Shown here: piece after piece, positions 21,778-30,399 of the stretch
Layout: the number at the start of each line of letters is the position of its first letter
Position numbering within the stretch: the first letter of the stretch is position 1
From: Halobacteriovorax sp.
Lineage (GTDB): Bacteria; Bdellovibrionota; Bacteriovoracia; Bacteriovoracales; Bacteriovoracaceae
Assembly: GCA_020048985.1 (NCBI GenBank)
Contig: JAIFLR010000070.1
Location: 1-32,005, forward strand
Reading direction: 5' to 3'
Length of the DNA: 32,005 nucleotides
Notes under the pieces: model-generated
Told to the model about the DNA's origin: nothing
What the model saw: the letters and a program-made list of their open reading frames with translations, nothing else
The model's database searches: none
Program-made: the position numbers and the translations under genes

Positions 21778-24014
21778 TGAATCTTGATTTTCTCAACGAA
21801 TCACAGAGGCAAGCAGTACTCTTGACCGACGGACCGGTCATGATTCTCGCAGGTGCTGGTTCAGGAAAAACCAGAACCTTGGTGGCGAGGATTCAATATT
21901 TACTGGAAGAAAAAAATGTCAGTCCTTTTCAAGTGCTGGCAGTTACTTTTTCCAATAAAGCAGCTCGGGAAATGCGTGAGCGTCTCGCTGTTAATACACA
22001 AATTAACGTAGGTGCTCTCCAGGTCACAACTTTTCATGCTTTCTGTGCACGTGTATTACGCATGGAAGCCACATATCTAGGCTTGAGTAAAAACTTTACC
22101 ATTTATGATGATGGTGAATCCCAGTCGATCATTAAAGCGATTCTCGCTAAACGTGGAATTAATACTAAGGAACTTTCACCTTATACAGTGGCTGCCTACA
22201 TTGATGGCCTTAAAAATCGTGCTTACTATATTGGCCTGCCTAGAAATGAAGACATCGAAAAATTTGCTGAAGATAGAAGACTCTGGGACATCTTTTTGGA
22301 ATACGAAGCCGAGCTTCACAGAAGTAATGCCGTTGATTTTGGTGGATTGATCACAGGTGTATTAAATCTCTTTAGAACATTCCCTGAAGTGTTAGCTAAA
22401 TATCAACAGAAATATAAATATGTGCTGGTGGATGAGTATCAAGATACTAACCGCGCTCAATTTGAAATGATCTTACTATTGAGTCAGCAACATCGAAATA
22501 TCTGTGTTGTTGGGGATGAAGATCAGTCGATCTATTCGTGGCGAGGCGCAGATATTCGAAATATTCTGGATTATGAAAACATTTTCCCTGAAGCCAAGCT
22601 GATTAAACTTGAACAGAACTACCGCTCGTCTAAAAAAATCATTGAAGCTGCCACTGAGGTCATTGCCCGCAACGTTGCCCGAAAGGGAAAGCAGATGTGG
22701 ACAAATAATGACGACGGAGATGAGATAAAGATAGTTGAGTGCCGTGATGATCGGGCCGAAGCTGAATATGTGGGCCACCAGATTAAAGCACTTGCTAACG
22801 AAGGGGTGTCACTCAAAGACATTGCCGTATTTTACCGCAATAATGCTCATTCAAGAACTATTGAGGATGCACTTAGAAAAGAAAAATTTCCATACCGCGT
22901 TGTTGCCGGAATCAAATTCTATGACCGCAAGGAAGTTAAGGACATGATCTCGTACATGCGAGTCGTGGTTAATAAAAAAGACTCCCTTGCCTTGACTAGA
23001 ATCATTAATACACCTGCCAGAGGAGTCGGGGCAACTTCACTGAGAAAACTAGAAGATGAGGCAGTCAGACTGCAGCTTTCGTTGTTTGAATTGATTGAGA
23101 AAATTGCTGAAAATCCTACAGAGTATAAACATTTGGCACTTTCGGGTAAAGTCCAAAGCGCCATCAATCAGCTCGTGCATCTCGTTCAGGAAGTTCAGGT
23201 TCTGGAGAACCAGAATCATTCACCAGTATTTAGCTACGAAAAACTTCTCAATGAGTCCGGATACTATGAATTTCTTCGCGCCGATAAGACCTATGAAGGA
23301 GCCGCTCGTTTAGAGAACTTAGAAGAACTTATGAGTGCCATTAAGCAGTTCGAAGAAGCTGAAACTGAGCCAAACCTAGTAAAGTTTCTGGAAACGATAA
23401 CTTTGGATACAACCACAGAAGAAGTTGCTTCAGGGGAGATGGTTTCTCTCATGACTGTTCATGGATCAAAAGGATTGGAATATCCTTACGTCTTTTTAAT
23501 CGGAGCGGAAGAAAATATTTTTCCTTCATATAAAAGTCTTGAAGTTGGACCGACAGCTATCGAGGAAGAAAGACGGCTTTTCTATGTAGCAATGACTAGG
23601 GCGATGAAACAGCTCACAATAACTTTTGCACAAGGAAGAATGTTGTGGGGTAGTTTGAAGTTTAATGGTCCAAGCCAGTTTCTCCAGGAGATACCTTCTC
23701 GCTTTTATATATGGAGTAGTTATCAAACAAGTCCTAAAAAAACGGATTTCAGTGATTACGCCTATGATGATTTTGATCAGAGCTCTAAAAGTTCTGATGA
23801 CGCCGTTTTCTACAGAGAAAAGGTTTATCAGACTAAAAAAGCGATCTCACCTTCTAATTACCCCTCTGGTTGCAAAATAATGCATGCTCTTTACGGAGAA
23901 GGCTTAGTTCTCGATTCTGAAGGGATGGGACAAGAAGAAAAAGTTACGATCCAGTTTCGAGATGGGATTAGAAAAAAATTTATGGTTAAGTTTGCTCCCT
24001 TGCAAAAACTCTAA
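21777..24014 (+). CDS. pcrA: Superfamily 1 DNA helicase PcrA/UvrD
   Basis: A 745-residue 3'-5' DNA helicase for excision repair, replication restart and removal of RecA or stalled polymerase. Visible motifs: Q motif LNESQRQAV, Walker A AGAGSGKT (25-32), VDEYQDTNRAQ (motif II), GDEDQSIYSWRGAD (motif III), LEQNYRSS (motif IV), VSLMTVHGSKGLEYPYVF (motif V) and RRLFYVAMTRA (motif VI). The C-terminus (GCKIMHALYGEGLVLDSEG, then FMVKFAPLQKL) matches the small beta-barrel of PcrA that contacts RNA polymerase. Its ATG shares one base with the glmS stop (TAATG). Confidence 0.95.
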   Translation: MNLDFLNESQRQAVLLTDGPVMILAGAGSGKTRTLVARIQYLLEEKNVSPFQVLAVTFSNKAAREMRERLAVNTQINVGALQVTTFHAFCARVLRMEATYLGLSKNFTIYDDGESQSIIKAILAKRGINTKELSPYTVAAYIDGLKNRAYYIGLPRNEDIEKFAEDRRLWDIFLEYEAELHRSNAVDFGGLITGVLNLFRTFPEVLAKYQQKYKYVLVDEYQDTNRAQFEMILLLSQQHRNICVVGDEDQSIYSWRGADIRNILDYENIFPEAKLIKLEQNYRSSKKIIEAATEVIARNVARKGKQMWTNNDDGDEIKIVECRDDRAEAEYVGHQIKALANEGVSLKDIAVFYRNNAHSRTIEDALRKEKFPYRVVAGIKFYDRKEVKDMISYMRVVVNKKDSLALTRIINTPARGVGATSLRKLEDEAVRLQLSLFELIEKIAENPTEYKHLALSGKVQSAINQLVHLVQEVQVLENQNHSPVFSYEKLLNESGYYEFLRADKTYEGAARLENLEELMSAIKQFEEAETEPNLVKFLETITLDTTTEEVASGEMVSLMTVHGSKGLEYPYVFLIGAEENIFPSYKSLEVGPTAIEEERRLFYVAMTRAMKQLTITFAQGRMLWGSLKFNGPSQFLQEIPSRFYIWSSYQTSPKKTDFSDYAYDDFDQSSKSSDDAVFYREKVYQTKKAISPSNYPSGCKIMHALYGEGLVLDSEGMGQEEKVTIQFRDGIRKKFMVKFAPLQKL

Positions 24015-24021
24015 GGAATCA

Positions 24022-25908
24022 ATGAAATTCACGACGAAGTTAGTATTATGGGCATGGATAGTTTTATTGATTGGACTGGGGTCACTCGTCTACAGCGCCT
24101 ACTCCAAACTGAATCCAGATTCATTGGTGTCTCTATTTAACTCTCAGATTCAAAGAAGTTATCCTGGTTCCAATTTAACGATCGAAAAAATTGATTATTT
24201 GTTTTCCCTCGACTTCAAATTAAGCCTAAAAACTCTTAAGCTCACTAGGGGTAAGCAAACCCTGGCGAGTGCAAAAGAAGTCCAATTAAAAGTTCCCTGG
24301 TGGCTCATTCTTCTTAATAGAGGGAATGCTGCGATTCATATTTCTGATCTCGATATCTTTGTTAGTTCAAATTCAAATGAATCCGCGGAGGTTCCGTCCC
24401 TTCAGGCAAGTGATAAAAAGCCAGTTTCGGTTGAGATTATTCTGCCTAAATACCTTCTGGATGCCTATTACACTGTGCGAGCGCAAAATATCTCGATCAA
24501 AGAAATTGATGGAGATAGAAGGTATTTCACCCTATCCAAGCTTTTAGTGAGGGAGTTTCAATACGGAAAGAATTCCGCCTTTGAACTTAATATACCCATT
24601 AGTATTTCTCACAAAAATAAGCGTTACTCATCTGAACTGTGGCTCTTTGGTGATGTGACGCCTCAACCTACGTTTTGGTCTATTAACTACAGAGGGGAAT
24701 TCAAAACCAAGGAAGCCGCTGAAGGTTTTCAGTACGATGATTTGGTTATTGATGGGAAGTCGCAGTTGAACCTATCGACTGTTGACTTAACTTCGAATAT
24801 CGAGTTGCTTGTGGAGAAGAAAAAAGTCGGAACAGGTATTATAAATGCCAAATCTAACCAAGTTTTGTTCCATTTGAAGTTTTCTCGCTTTCCTATGAAT
24901 TTTCTAAGGTTAGTGGGAGATGAAATCAAAAATCCTTTCTGGGATAAAATTCAAGGCGTTGGAGAGGGCGAAATAAAATTCAGCAAAGTATTTTCTAGAG
25001 AAAATACATCCACGCTTTCAGCTAAGCTCCATTTTCCTGGGACTTTTGACCTTGGACCAGATCAAAAAATCCCTGGCCAATGGTTTTTAGATTTTAAAAA
25101 TGAGATTTGGGAGACTTCTTTCATTTCACCAAATCAGGATTTAAAATTCTCACGCAGGGCCGTCCTTGATTTTGATAAAGGACAAGTAACTCAATATAGC
25201 CAGGAAATCGGGTTCAATGCTTGTGAACTGAAACAAGCGTTATTGTCCGTACAGACTCTTGCCGGTCTTATGGATCCAGCTCCACAACCTTACCACTCAA
25301 CAGTGGTGCTTATTAAGCAATGTCTTGAGGGGGACAAAGTTTTTGATGGCTCATTTCGATTAGGCATTCTTCCCGGCCAGAAATATTATCAAGCCGAATT
25401 ACAAGATAGTTTGTCAAAGATGAGTTTGAAATATTTATCAAAAGCCTCTGGTCAGGACTTAGAGATTGATTTCAAGAATTTTTCTTGGAACAACACTTAT
25501 CACTTTTTAAGTCCTTTTGCGGGCGCAGCCGAAGGCGTTTTGGATGGGAAAGTCGCTGGGAAGTGGAAGTCAAATTGGAATGATGGCACATGGCTGATGA
25601 ATCTCAAGGCTGATAAATTGAAAGATACAACTGGGTCATTTTTTGAATTTACTCAGAAGCTCTGGGACTATTTTACAATTGATTCTACTGAAGCCGTGAA
25701 GAGAAACTGGCAAAGTAATGTAAATAAAAATGTCGTCACCATTAATTCATTCATGCTCGATGGAACTGATCCGGCACGTATCAATGGAAGCCTAACGTCT
25801 GTTCCCAAAGGGAAATCATTTTTGACACTAACGTATCCAAAAAATAAAAAGTGGAAACCTGTAAAAAAAGAATTTTCTGAAGTTTTTTGGCAAAAGGAAT
25901 CTCTATGA
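24022..25908 (+). CDS. AsmA-like envelope protein
   Basis: A 628-residue protein anchored by an N-terminal membrane helix (residues about 5-25, LVLWAWIVLLIGLGSLVYSAY) with a long beta-rich periplasmic body. The segment after the helix (SLFNSQIQRSYPGSNLTIEKIDYLFSLDFKLSLKTLKLTRG) and the repeating strand pattern are like AsmA/TamB-group proteins, which span the envelope and carry phospholipids to the outer membrane. The identity is by architecture only. ATG at 24022 follows AAGGAATCA; an ATG at 23962 lies inside pcrA and is rejected. It overlaps mtnA by ATGA. Confidence 0.62.
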   Translation: MKFTTKLVLWAWIVLLIGLGSLVYSAYSKLNPDSLVSLFNSQIQRSYPGSNLTIEKIDYLFSLDFKLSLKTLKLTRGKQTLASAKEVQLKVPWWLILLNRGNAAIHISDLDIFVSSNSNESAEVPSLQASDKKPVSVEIILPKYLLDAYYTVRAQNISIKEIDGDRRYFTLSKLLVREFQYGKNSAFELNIPISISHKNKRYSSELWLFGDVTPQPTFWSINYRGEFKTKEAAEGFQYDDLVIDGKSQLNLSTVDLTSNIELLVEKKKVGTGIINAKSNQVLFHLKFSRFPMNFLRLVGDEIKNPFWDKIQGVGEGEIKFSKVFSRENTSTLSAKLHFPGTFDLGPDQKIPGQWFLDFKNEIWETSFISPNQDLKFSRRAVLDFDKGQVTQYSQEIGFNACELKQALLSVQTLAGLMDPAPQPYHSTVVLIKQCLEGDKVFDGSFRLGILPGQKYYQAELQDSLSKMSLKYLSKASGQDLEIDFKNFSWNNTYHFLSPFAGAAEGVLDGKVAGKWKSNWNDGTWLMNLKADKLKDTTGSFFEFTQKLWDYFTIDSTEAVKRNWQSNVNKNVVTINSFMLDGTDPARINGSLTSVPKGKSFLTLTYPKNKKWKPVKKEFSEVFWQKESL

Positions 25909-26960
25909 CTGAGTCTTACCGGCCAATAATTTGGCGTGAAAATAAACTTTACCTTCTGGATCAACGTCTCCTTCCACAAGTTGAAAAATTTGTAGAAGTC
26001 ACTGATCTCAAAGGTTGTGCCCTTGCCATAACTGATATGGTTGTCAGAGGTGCCCCATGCATAGGTTTCACAGCGATTTATGGTATGGCCTTGTGGGTAA
26101 GAGGTGAGTCTCAGATATCAATAGATGCGTGTCGTTCTGCTTGTGATGAAATGATTAGTGCCAGACCTACAGCAGTTAATCTTTCTTTTGAAGTGAATCG
26201 GTGCTTTGACATCATGAAAGCATCTCTCAATTTAGGGGAAAATAAAGAGATCCTTTTTCAAAAGCTGGTTGAATTTGGCGATCTACAAATTACTCAGTCT
26301 CACGATAAAAATACTCGTATGGCAAAGATTGGATTCGAGGAGTTAAGTAAAAAAATAGGCAACCGTAAGTGGAATCTCATGACCCATTGTAATACTGGCT
26401 TTCTTGCCTGTGGAAGCCTTGGGACGGCTTTAGGAGTTATATCTTATTCTCATTCCCTAAATAAAGTAGAGCATGTCTACGCGGATGAAACCAGACCATA
26501 TATGCAGGGGACTAGGCTTACGGCCTTTGAATTAAGTAAAGAAAAAATACCCTATAGCATCGTTGTTGAAGGGGCTGCTTCATTTTTATTATCACAAGGA
26601 AAAGTGGATGCCATTTTCGTAGGTGCAGACAGAATTGCTGCCAACGGAGACACGGCCAACAAGGTCGGAACTTCTACCTTGGCGATTGTGGCCAAGCATT
26701 ACAAAGTACCGTTCTATGTCGTTGCTCCTATAAGCTCTTTTGACCTAACAATTCCAAATGGTACCCATATTGAGATTGAGATGCGATCAATGTCAGAAGT
26801 GACGGAGCTGAAAGGCATCAGGCTTGCCCCGGAAGGAGCTCAAGCGGTCAATCCAAGTTTTGATGTCACTGATCATCAATTCATTTCGGGTATCATCTGC
26901 GAAAAAGGTTTAATTGACCCCTCCATCAAGGGGGATTTGGTAAGAGTGGTGAACTCATGA
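25905..26960 (+). CDS. mtnA: S-methyl-5-thioribose-1-phosphate isomerase
   Basis: A 351-residue enzyme converting methylthioribose-1-phosphate to methylthioribulose-1-phosphate in methionine salvage. The substrate motif MVVRGAPCIGFTAIYG (45-60), Cys162 in THCNTGFLACG and Asp242 in GADRIAANGDTANKVGTS are the known catalytic and binding residues, separating it from eIF2B-related regulatory proteins. The start at 25905 overlaps the previous stop (ATGA); an ATG at 25887 adds six residues not typical of the family. No other methionine salvage gene is near, so the rest of the pathway must be elsewhere or the enzyme has another aldose-phosphate substrate. Confidence 0.95.
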   Translation: MTESYRPIIWRENKLYLLDQRLLPQVEKFVEVTDLKGCALAITDMVVRGAPCIGFTAIYGMALWVRGESQISIDACRSACDEMISARPTAVNLSFEVNRCFDIMKASLNLGENKEILFQKLVEFGDLQITQSHDKNTRMAKIGFEELSKKIGNRKWNLMTHCNTGFLACGSLGTALGVISYSHSLNKVEHVYADETRPYMQGTRLTAFELSKEKIPYSIVVEGAASFLLSQGKVDAIFVGADRIAANGDTANKVGTSTLAIVAKHYKVPFYVVAPISSFDLTIPNGTHIEIEMRSMSEVTELKGIRLAPEGAQAVNPSFDVTDHQFISGIICEKGLIDPSIKGDLVRVVNS

Positions 26961-27886
26961 AGAAAGATTTGAGGGCTTCCATTGATATCGGTTCTAATAG
27001 CGTTCTCCTTTTGATCGCTGACGTAACAAATAATAATTTCTTAGAGATTTCTAAACAGAGTTTCATTACATCTCTGGGGAAAGAACTTGATAAAAATAAA
27101 GTTTTTCATCCGGAATCAATGGACGCAACTTATGAAGCCATTAAGTCATATGCTGAAGAGTGTGATGAACATGGAATTCCCCGTGAGAATATTATTGCAA
27201 CTGCCACCGAGGCTTCACGAGTCGCTCAAAATGCCCATGATTTTTTTGAAAAAATAAAAATCGAACTCGGTGTGAATATCCAGGCTATTACGTCACAAGC
27301 AGAAGCCTATTTCTCTACCAAGGGAATCCTTTTTAATAGTTCTTTTGATTCTGAAATTATCACCATTATGGATATTGGCGGGGCTTCTACGGAATTAATA
27401 AAGGTGAATACTAAAACTTTTAACATCTTAGAAAGCATCAGTATGCCAGTTGGTGCTGTGAGGGCGTCTCAATGGTTGGCGGATGGTCTGTTTGTGCAGA
27501 ATCTCCAAAAGATCTTTTTAGATTTTACTGCTGAAATTGATAAATTTCAGTCAAAAGATCTATATTGTGTGGCCGGAACTGTGACTTCTTTAGGCAATAT
27601 GCATCTTCAGCATAAAGAATTTGTTGAGGATGATGTTCATGGTTTGATCTTAAAGCCTGAAGATATCGATCTTTTATTCAAAAAATACTCAGCGTATTCG
27701 CCTGAGCAATTTTTGGAGTTATTTCCTTTTCTTCAGAAGCGATCAAACAGCATCTGTGGTGGCCTTCATCTGGTTTACCATATTGTTCATAGGTTACTGG
27801 TTAAAGAGATTACCATCTCAACCTATGGTCTTCGTTATGGCACAATTCTAGAGGGTAAGATTAAGAAGGAATTTTTTCATGTCTAA
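26957..27886 (+). CDS. Ppx/GppA-type phosphatase domain protein
   Basis: A 309-residue protein with the actin-like fold of exopolyphosphatase / pppGpp phosphatase: first phosphate loop ASIDIGSNSVLLLIA (8-22), TATEASRVAQN (residues 82-92) and second loop IMDIGGASTELIKV. It has only this N-terminal module and lacks the C-terminal HD domain of long Ppx. The region normally reading SGxEEA is ITSQAEAYFSTKG, a variant near the catalytic Glu, so activity is uncertain. It likely acts on polyphosphate or (p)ppGpp. It starts by ATGA overlap with mtnA and overlaps the next gene by 8 bases. Confidence 0.85.
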   Translation: MKKDLRASIDIGSNSVLLLIADVTNNNFLEISKQSFITSLGKELDKNKVFHPESMDATYEAIKSYAEECDEHGIPRENIIATATEASRVAQNAHDFFEKIKIELGVNIQAITSQAEAYFSTKGILFNSSFDSEIITIMDIGGASTELIKVNTKTFNILESISMPVGAVRASQWLADGLFVQNLQKIFLDFTAEIDKFQSKDLYCVAGTVTSLGNMHLQHKEFVEDDVHGLILKPEDIDLLFKKYSAYSPEQFLELFPFLQKRSNSICGGLHLVYHIVHRLLVKEITISTYGLRYGTILEGKIKKEFFHV

Positions 27887-28253
27887 TTCAACTTTTTTTG
27901 CTCCTAAGACTCTTCTCTTTCGCGAGGGAGATGATGCAACTAACCTGATGATCATTAAGAGTGGGGAAGTGGTTTGTCTCAAATCCTCAAAAGAAAGACT
28001 GATTCCAGTTTTCTTGGCAAAAGGTCAGGACATAATAGGTGAAAGCGCCATGCTTTCTGGGGCTCCATACACCTACTCGGCGATCGCTTTATCACCTGAG
28101 TGGATTACAGACTTAACGACGACGATGGTTTCAAGATTTCAGAGTACTGCGAGTTTAGTTGCGGAAAATAGGGTACTTCATCCATCAATCTTAAGTGAAG
28201 AGGAGTTTACCCCTTCACTTGAGATCGAATACAAAAAAATATTATCTCAGTAA
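27879..28253 (+). CDS. Small cyclic-nucleotide-binding-like protein
   Basis: A 124-residue protein with the start of a cNMP-binding beta-roll: PKTLLFREGDDATNLMIIKSGEVVCLKSS (9-37) and GESAMLSGAPYTYSAIAL (52-69). In true cAMP binders the phosphate cassette reads roughly GExALxxxxPRxAxxxA with an Arg; here the segment is GAPYTYSA and has no Arg, so cAMP binding in the usual way is unlikely. There is no DNA-binding domain. It may sense another ligand or act by protein contacts. It overlaps the ppx-like gene upstream and, tail to tail by 7 bases, the FliG-like gene on the other strand. Confidence 0.75.
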   Translation: MSNSTFFAPKTLLFREGDDATNLMIIKSGEVVCLKSSKERLIPVFLAKGQDIIGESAMLSGAPYTYSAIALSPEWITDLTTTMVSRFQSTASLVAENRVLHPSILSEEEFTPSLEIEYKKILSQ

Positions 28254-28681
28254 AATTGAATTGTGCGGTTCCGGTGAAGGCTTTTTGCGAGCTCAAGAAT
28301 TTTGAGTTGTGCACGAAAGCACTCAGTGCGGTTACCAGTAAGATCTTTTTGCAAGATCTCAAAAGCTTTTAAGGCCATATCACGAGAGATGAGCGAAAGG
28401 GCACGACGCTGATTTTTAACGTGAACCAGACTTAGTGCGAGTCCAAGAATCGCCGGCTTAACCTGAGACACTACCGTCTTTAGACACTCGTCATCTAAAT
28501 CCCAAATACTTTCGAACGAGAGACAAGATTCTGTTAGCTCTTTGGCCAAGGTCGGATTTCTCAACCTTAAATTTTTTAGCAATTTAGCTTTGTCAGACGC
28601 ATCCATTTTTTGCAAAAGCTCAATGACTTGATTTTTGCCGTTAATGAAAACTCCACCATTTTCCGCATTGTTCTGACTCAT
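28247..28681 (-). CDS. Solitary FliG-like domain protein
   Basis: A 144-residue protein resembling part of the flagellar switch protein FliG: LLQKMDASDKAKLLKNLRLRNPTLAKELTESCLSFESIWDLDDECLKTVVSQV (about 23-75) follows FliG's pattern of a helix pair, the F-FEDL-like loop and LDDxxLQxxLxxV, followed by ALSLVHVKNQRRALSLISRDMALKAFEILQKDL, similar to FliG's ALKGA...FLSNMSKRAAxxLxEDL. FliG proper is about 330 residues; this has one domain and no torque helix that I can identify. It could modulate the switch or be a repurposed FliG piece. AAGGAG precedes the ATG. It lies 28 bases after the coiled-coil gene. Confidence 0.6.
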   Translation of the reverse strand: MSQNNAENGGVFINGKNQVIELLQKMDASDKAKLLKNLRLRNPTLAKELTESCLSFESIWDLDDECLKTVVSQVKPAILGLALSLVHVKNQRRALSLISRDMALKAFEILQKDLTGNRTECFRAQLKILELAKSLHRNRTIQFY

Positions 28682-28709
28682 CTATTCTCCTTCCTGGATT
28701 GATGACGGG

Positions 28710-29132
28710 TTAAGCTTCGAGCTTCGCTTTTTCTTCTTCAAATTTCAGTCGTGCTTTTTCAAGATATTCTTGGTGCTTAGCTTCCTGCTTTGCAATCTGC
28801 TGTTCATTATTCATTTGATTTTCGGAGAGTCTGTCCGTTTGATTCGCCTTAAGATCCGTAAGAAGTTTGTCGTACCTCTTATTTTCCTCGTTAATCTTTT
28901 TATCCCAAGAGTTACGAAGCTTAGTCAGCTTTGTTTCGTTCTCTGATTTAACTTGCGAGAATTGAACGTCATAGTCTTTCTTAAGCTTATTAACTTCTTT
29001 GACGTTAGTTTCTTGTACAGTCTTGATGTCATTTTCCAGTTTATCTCCCATCTTCCTCATCTCAAAAGTTTCCCTCTTATTGATGGCTTCTTTTGCATGA
29101 TTCATGCGGGTAGTTGATGATATATCGGACAT
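28710..29132 (-). CDS. Coiled-coil protein of unknown function
   Basis: A 140-residue, almost fully helical, highly charged protein without membrane segments. From about residue 15 it is a continuous heptad-like run (ENDIKTVQETNVKEVNKLKK, KLRNSWDKKINEENKRYDKL, then QQIAKQEAKHQEYLEKARLK) ending in a Lys/Glu-rich tail. The chosen start (MSDISSTTR) follows AAAGGA with a nine-base gap; an ATG at 29168 would add 12 residues. It is probably co-transcribed with the FliG-like gene and may serve as its structural partner; length and composition recall flagellar or secretion stalk coiled coils, but I cannot assign a family. Confidence 0.68.
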   Translation of the reverse strand: MSDISSTTRMNHAKEAINKRETFEMRKMGDKLENDIKTVQETNVKEVNKLKKDYDVQFSQVKSENETKLTKLRNSWDKKINEENKRYDKLLTDLKANQTDRLSENQMNNEQQIAKQEAKHQEYLEKARLKFEEEKAKLEA

Positions 29133-29155
29133 GGCCCAAATCCTTTGATGAAAGC

Positions 29156-29175
29156 TAATGCCTTTCATGGCATTA
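29156..29175. repeat. Inverted repeat in the divergent promoter region
   Basis: TAATGCC (29156-29162) and GGCATTA (29169-29175) are perfect seven-base arms around TTTCAT, between the divergent coiled-coil and thiolase genes. It may be an operator acting on both, or an RNA hairpin at the 5' end of the minus-strand transcript. Confidence 0.45.
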
Positions 29176-29223
29176 TTAATTATGATACTAAGTTAAAGAT
29201 GTTCCTCACAAGGCAGGCAAAAA

Positions 29224-30399
29224 ATGATGGGTCAAGGACGAGTCTTCATTGTTAATGGTAAACGAACTCCATTTGGAAAGTTTGGTGGAAGCTTGGGTGG
29301 GATTACGCCCGTAGATTTAGCTGTTTATGCCGCTAAAGCGCTGCTGGCAGAGACTAAAATTGATCCAGAGACACTTGATCAGGTAATATTTGCCAACGTT
29401 ATTCCCTCAACTCCCGATACATTATATGCCGGTAGGCACTTGGCCTTGAAGGCTGGTCTTAAAATAACTACCCCAGGGATGGTTATTAATCGCCTCTGCG
29501 GCTCAGGTATTCAGTCTATTGTGGATGCTACTCGTTTAATTAGATGTAAAGAGGCCCAGGCGCTTTTAGTCGCCGGTGCCGAGAACATGTCGATGGTGCC
29601 CCATCTTGTTTATGGTAGCCGTTTTGGAACTAAGTATGGCGCTCTTAAAACCCAGGATCTTCTACTCGATACCCTTACAGATCTCCACGTACAAACTCCC
29701 ATGGGAATTACCGCTGAAAATCTGGCAGTCGAATATAATGTTACTAAAGCTGACTCTGATGAATATTCTTACCATTCCCACCTCAAAGCACTTAAGGCGT
29801 ATGAGGCCAACCTCATTCAGCCAGAAATAGTGGCGATTAAGCATGAGCGCGTTGACTGTTCTCGAGACGAACATTTAAGAGAGGACGTCTCTTTAGAACA
29901 AATGCAAAAACTCAAACCAACATTTAAAAAAGATGGAACGGTTACGGCGGGATCGGCTTCAGGAATAGTAGATGGAGCTTGTGCCATGATTATTGCCAGT
30001 GAAGAATATGTTCAAAAACACAACCTCAAACCCATTGCTGAAGTGATTGATGGACAAGTTGTGGGAGTGGAACCCACCAAGATGGGTATTGGGCCAGTCC
30101 CAGCTATCCAGCAACTCTTGGCGAGACAGAAAAAAAATATACAAGACATTGATCTCTTCGAAATCAATGAAGCTTTTGCTTCACAAGTGATCAGTTGTCA
30201 GCGCGCCTTGGATTTTCCTATGGAAAAACTTAATATTTGGGGTGGAGCAGTTGCTCTCGGACATCCTCTTGGAGCAACCGGTATTAAAATTTCGCTCACA
30301 CTTGCTCGTCAGATGCAGCATCTTAAAAAAGACTGGGGTATTTCGAGTGCCTGCATTGGTGGCGGACAAGGGATTGCACTTTTATTAAAGAGAGTATGA
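29224..30399 (+). CDS. Thiolase (acetyl-CoA C-acyltransferase)
   Basis: A 391-residue thiolase, of normal length, joining or splitting acyl-CoA in fatty-acid breakdown or acetoacetyl-CoA formation. The acyl-accepting Cys92 is in INRLCGSGIQSI, His347 in GGAVALGHPLGATG and the second Cys377 in ACIGGGQGIALLL; NEAFA is also present. All catalytic residues are intact. The start may be either ATG at 29224 or 29227, with AAGGCAGG upstream. Nothing next to it marks the pathway, so degradative versus biosynthetic use is open. Confidence 0.95.
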   Translation: MMGQGRVFIVNGKRTPFGKFGGSLGGITPVDLAVYAAKALLAETKIDPETLDQVIFANVIPSTPDTLYAGRHLALKAGLKITTPGMVINRLCGSGIQSIVDATRLIRCKEAQALLVAGAENMSMVPHLVYGSRFGTKYGALKTQDLLLDTLTDLHVQTPMGITAENLAVEYNVTKADSDEYSYHSHLKALKAYEANLIQPEIVAIKHERVDCSRDEHLREDVSLEQMQKLKPTFKKDGTVTAGSASGIVDGACAMIIASEEYVQKHNLKPIAEVIDGQVVGVEPTKMGIGPVPAIQQLLARQKKNIQDIDLFEINEAFASQVISCQRALDFPMEKLNIWGGAVALGHPLGATGIKISLTLARQMQHLKKDWGISSACIGGGQGIALLLKRV

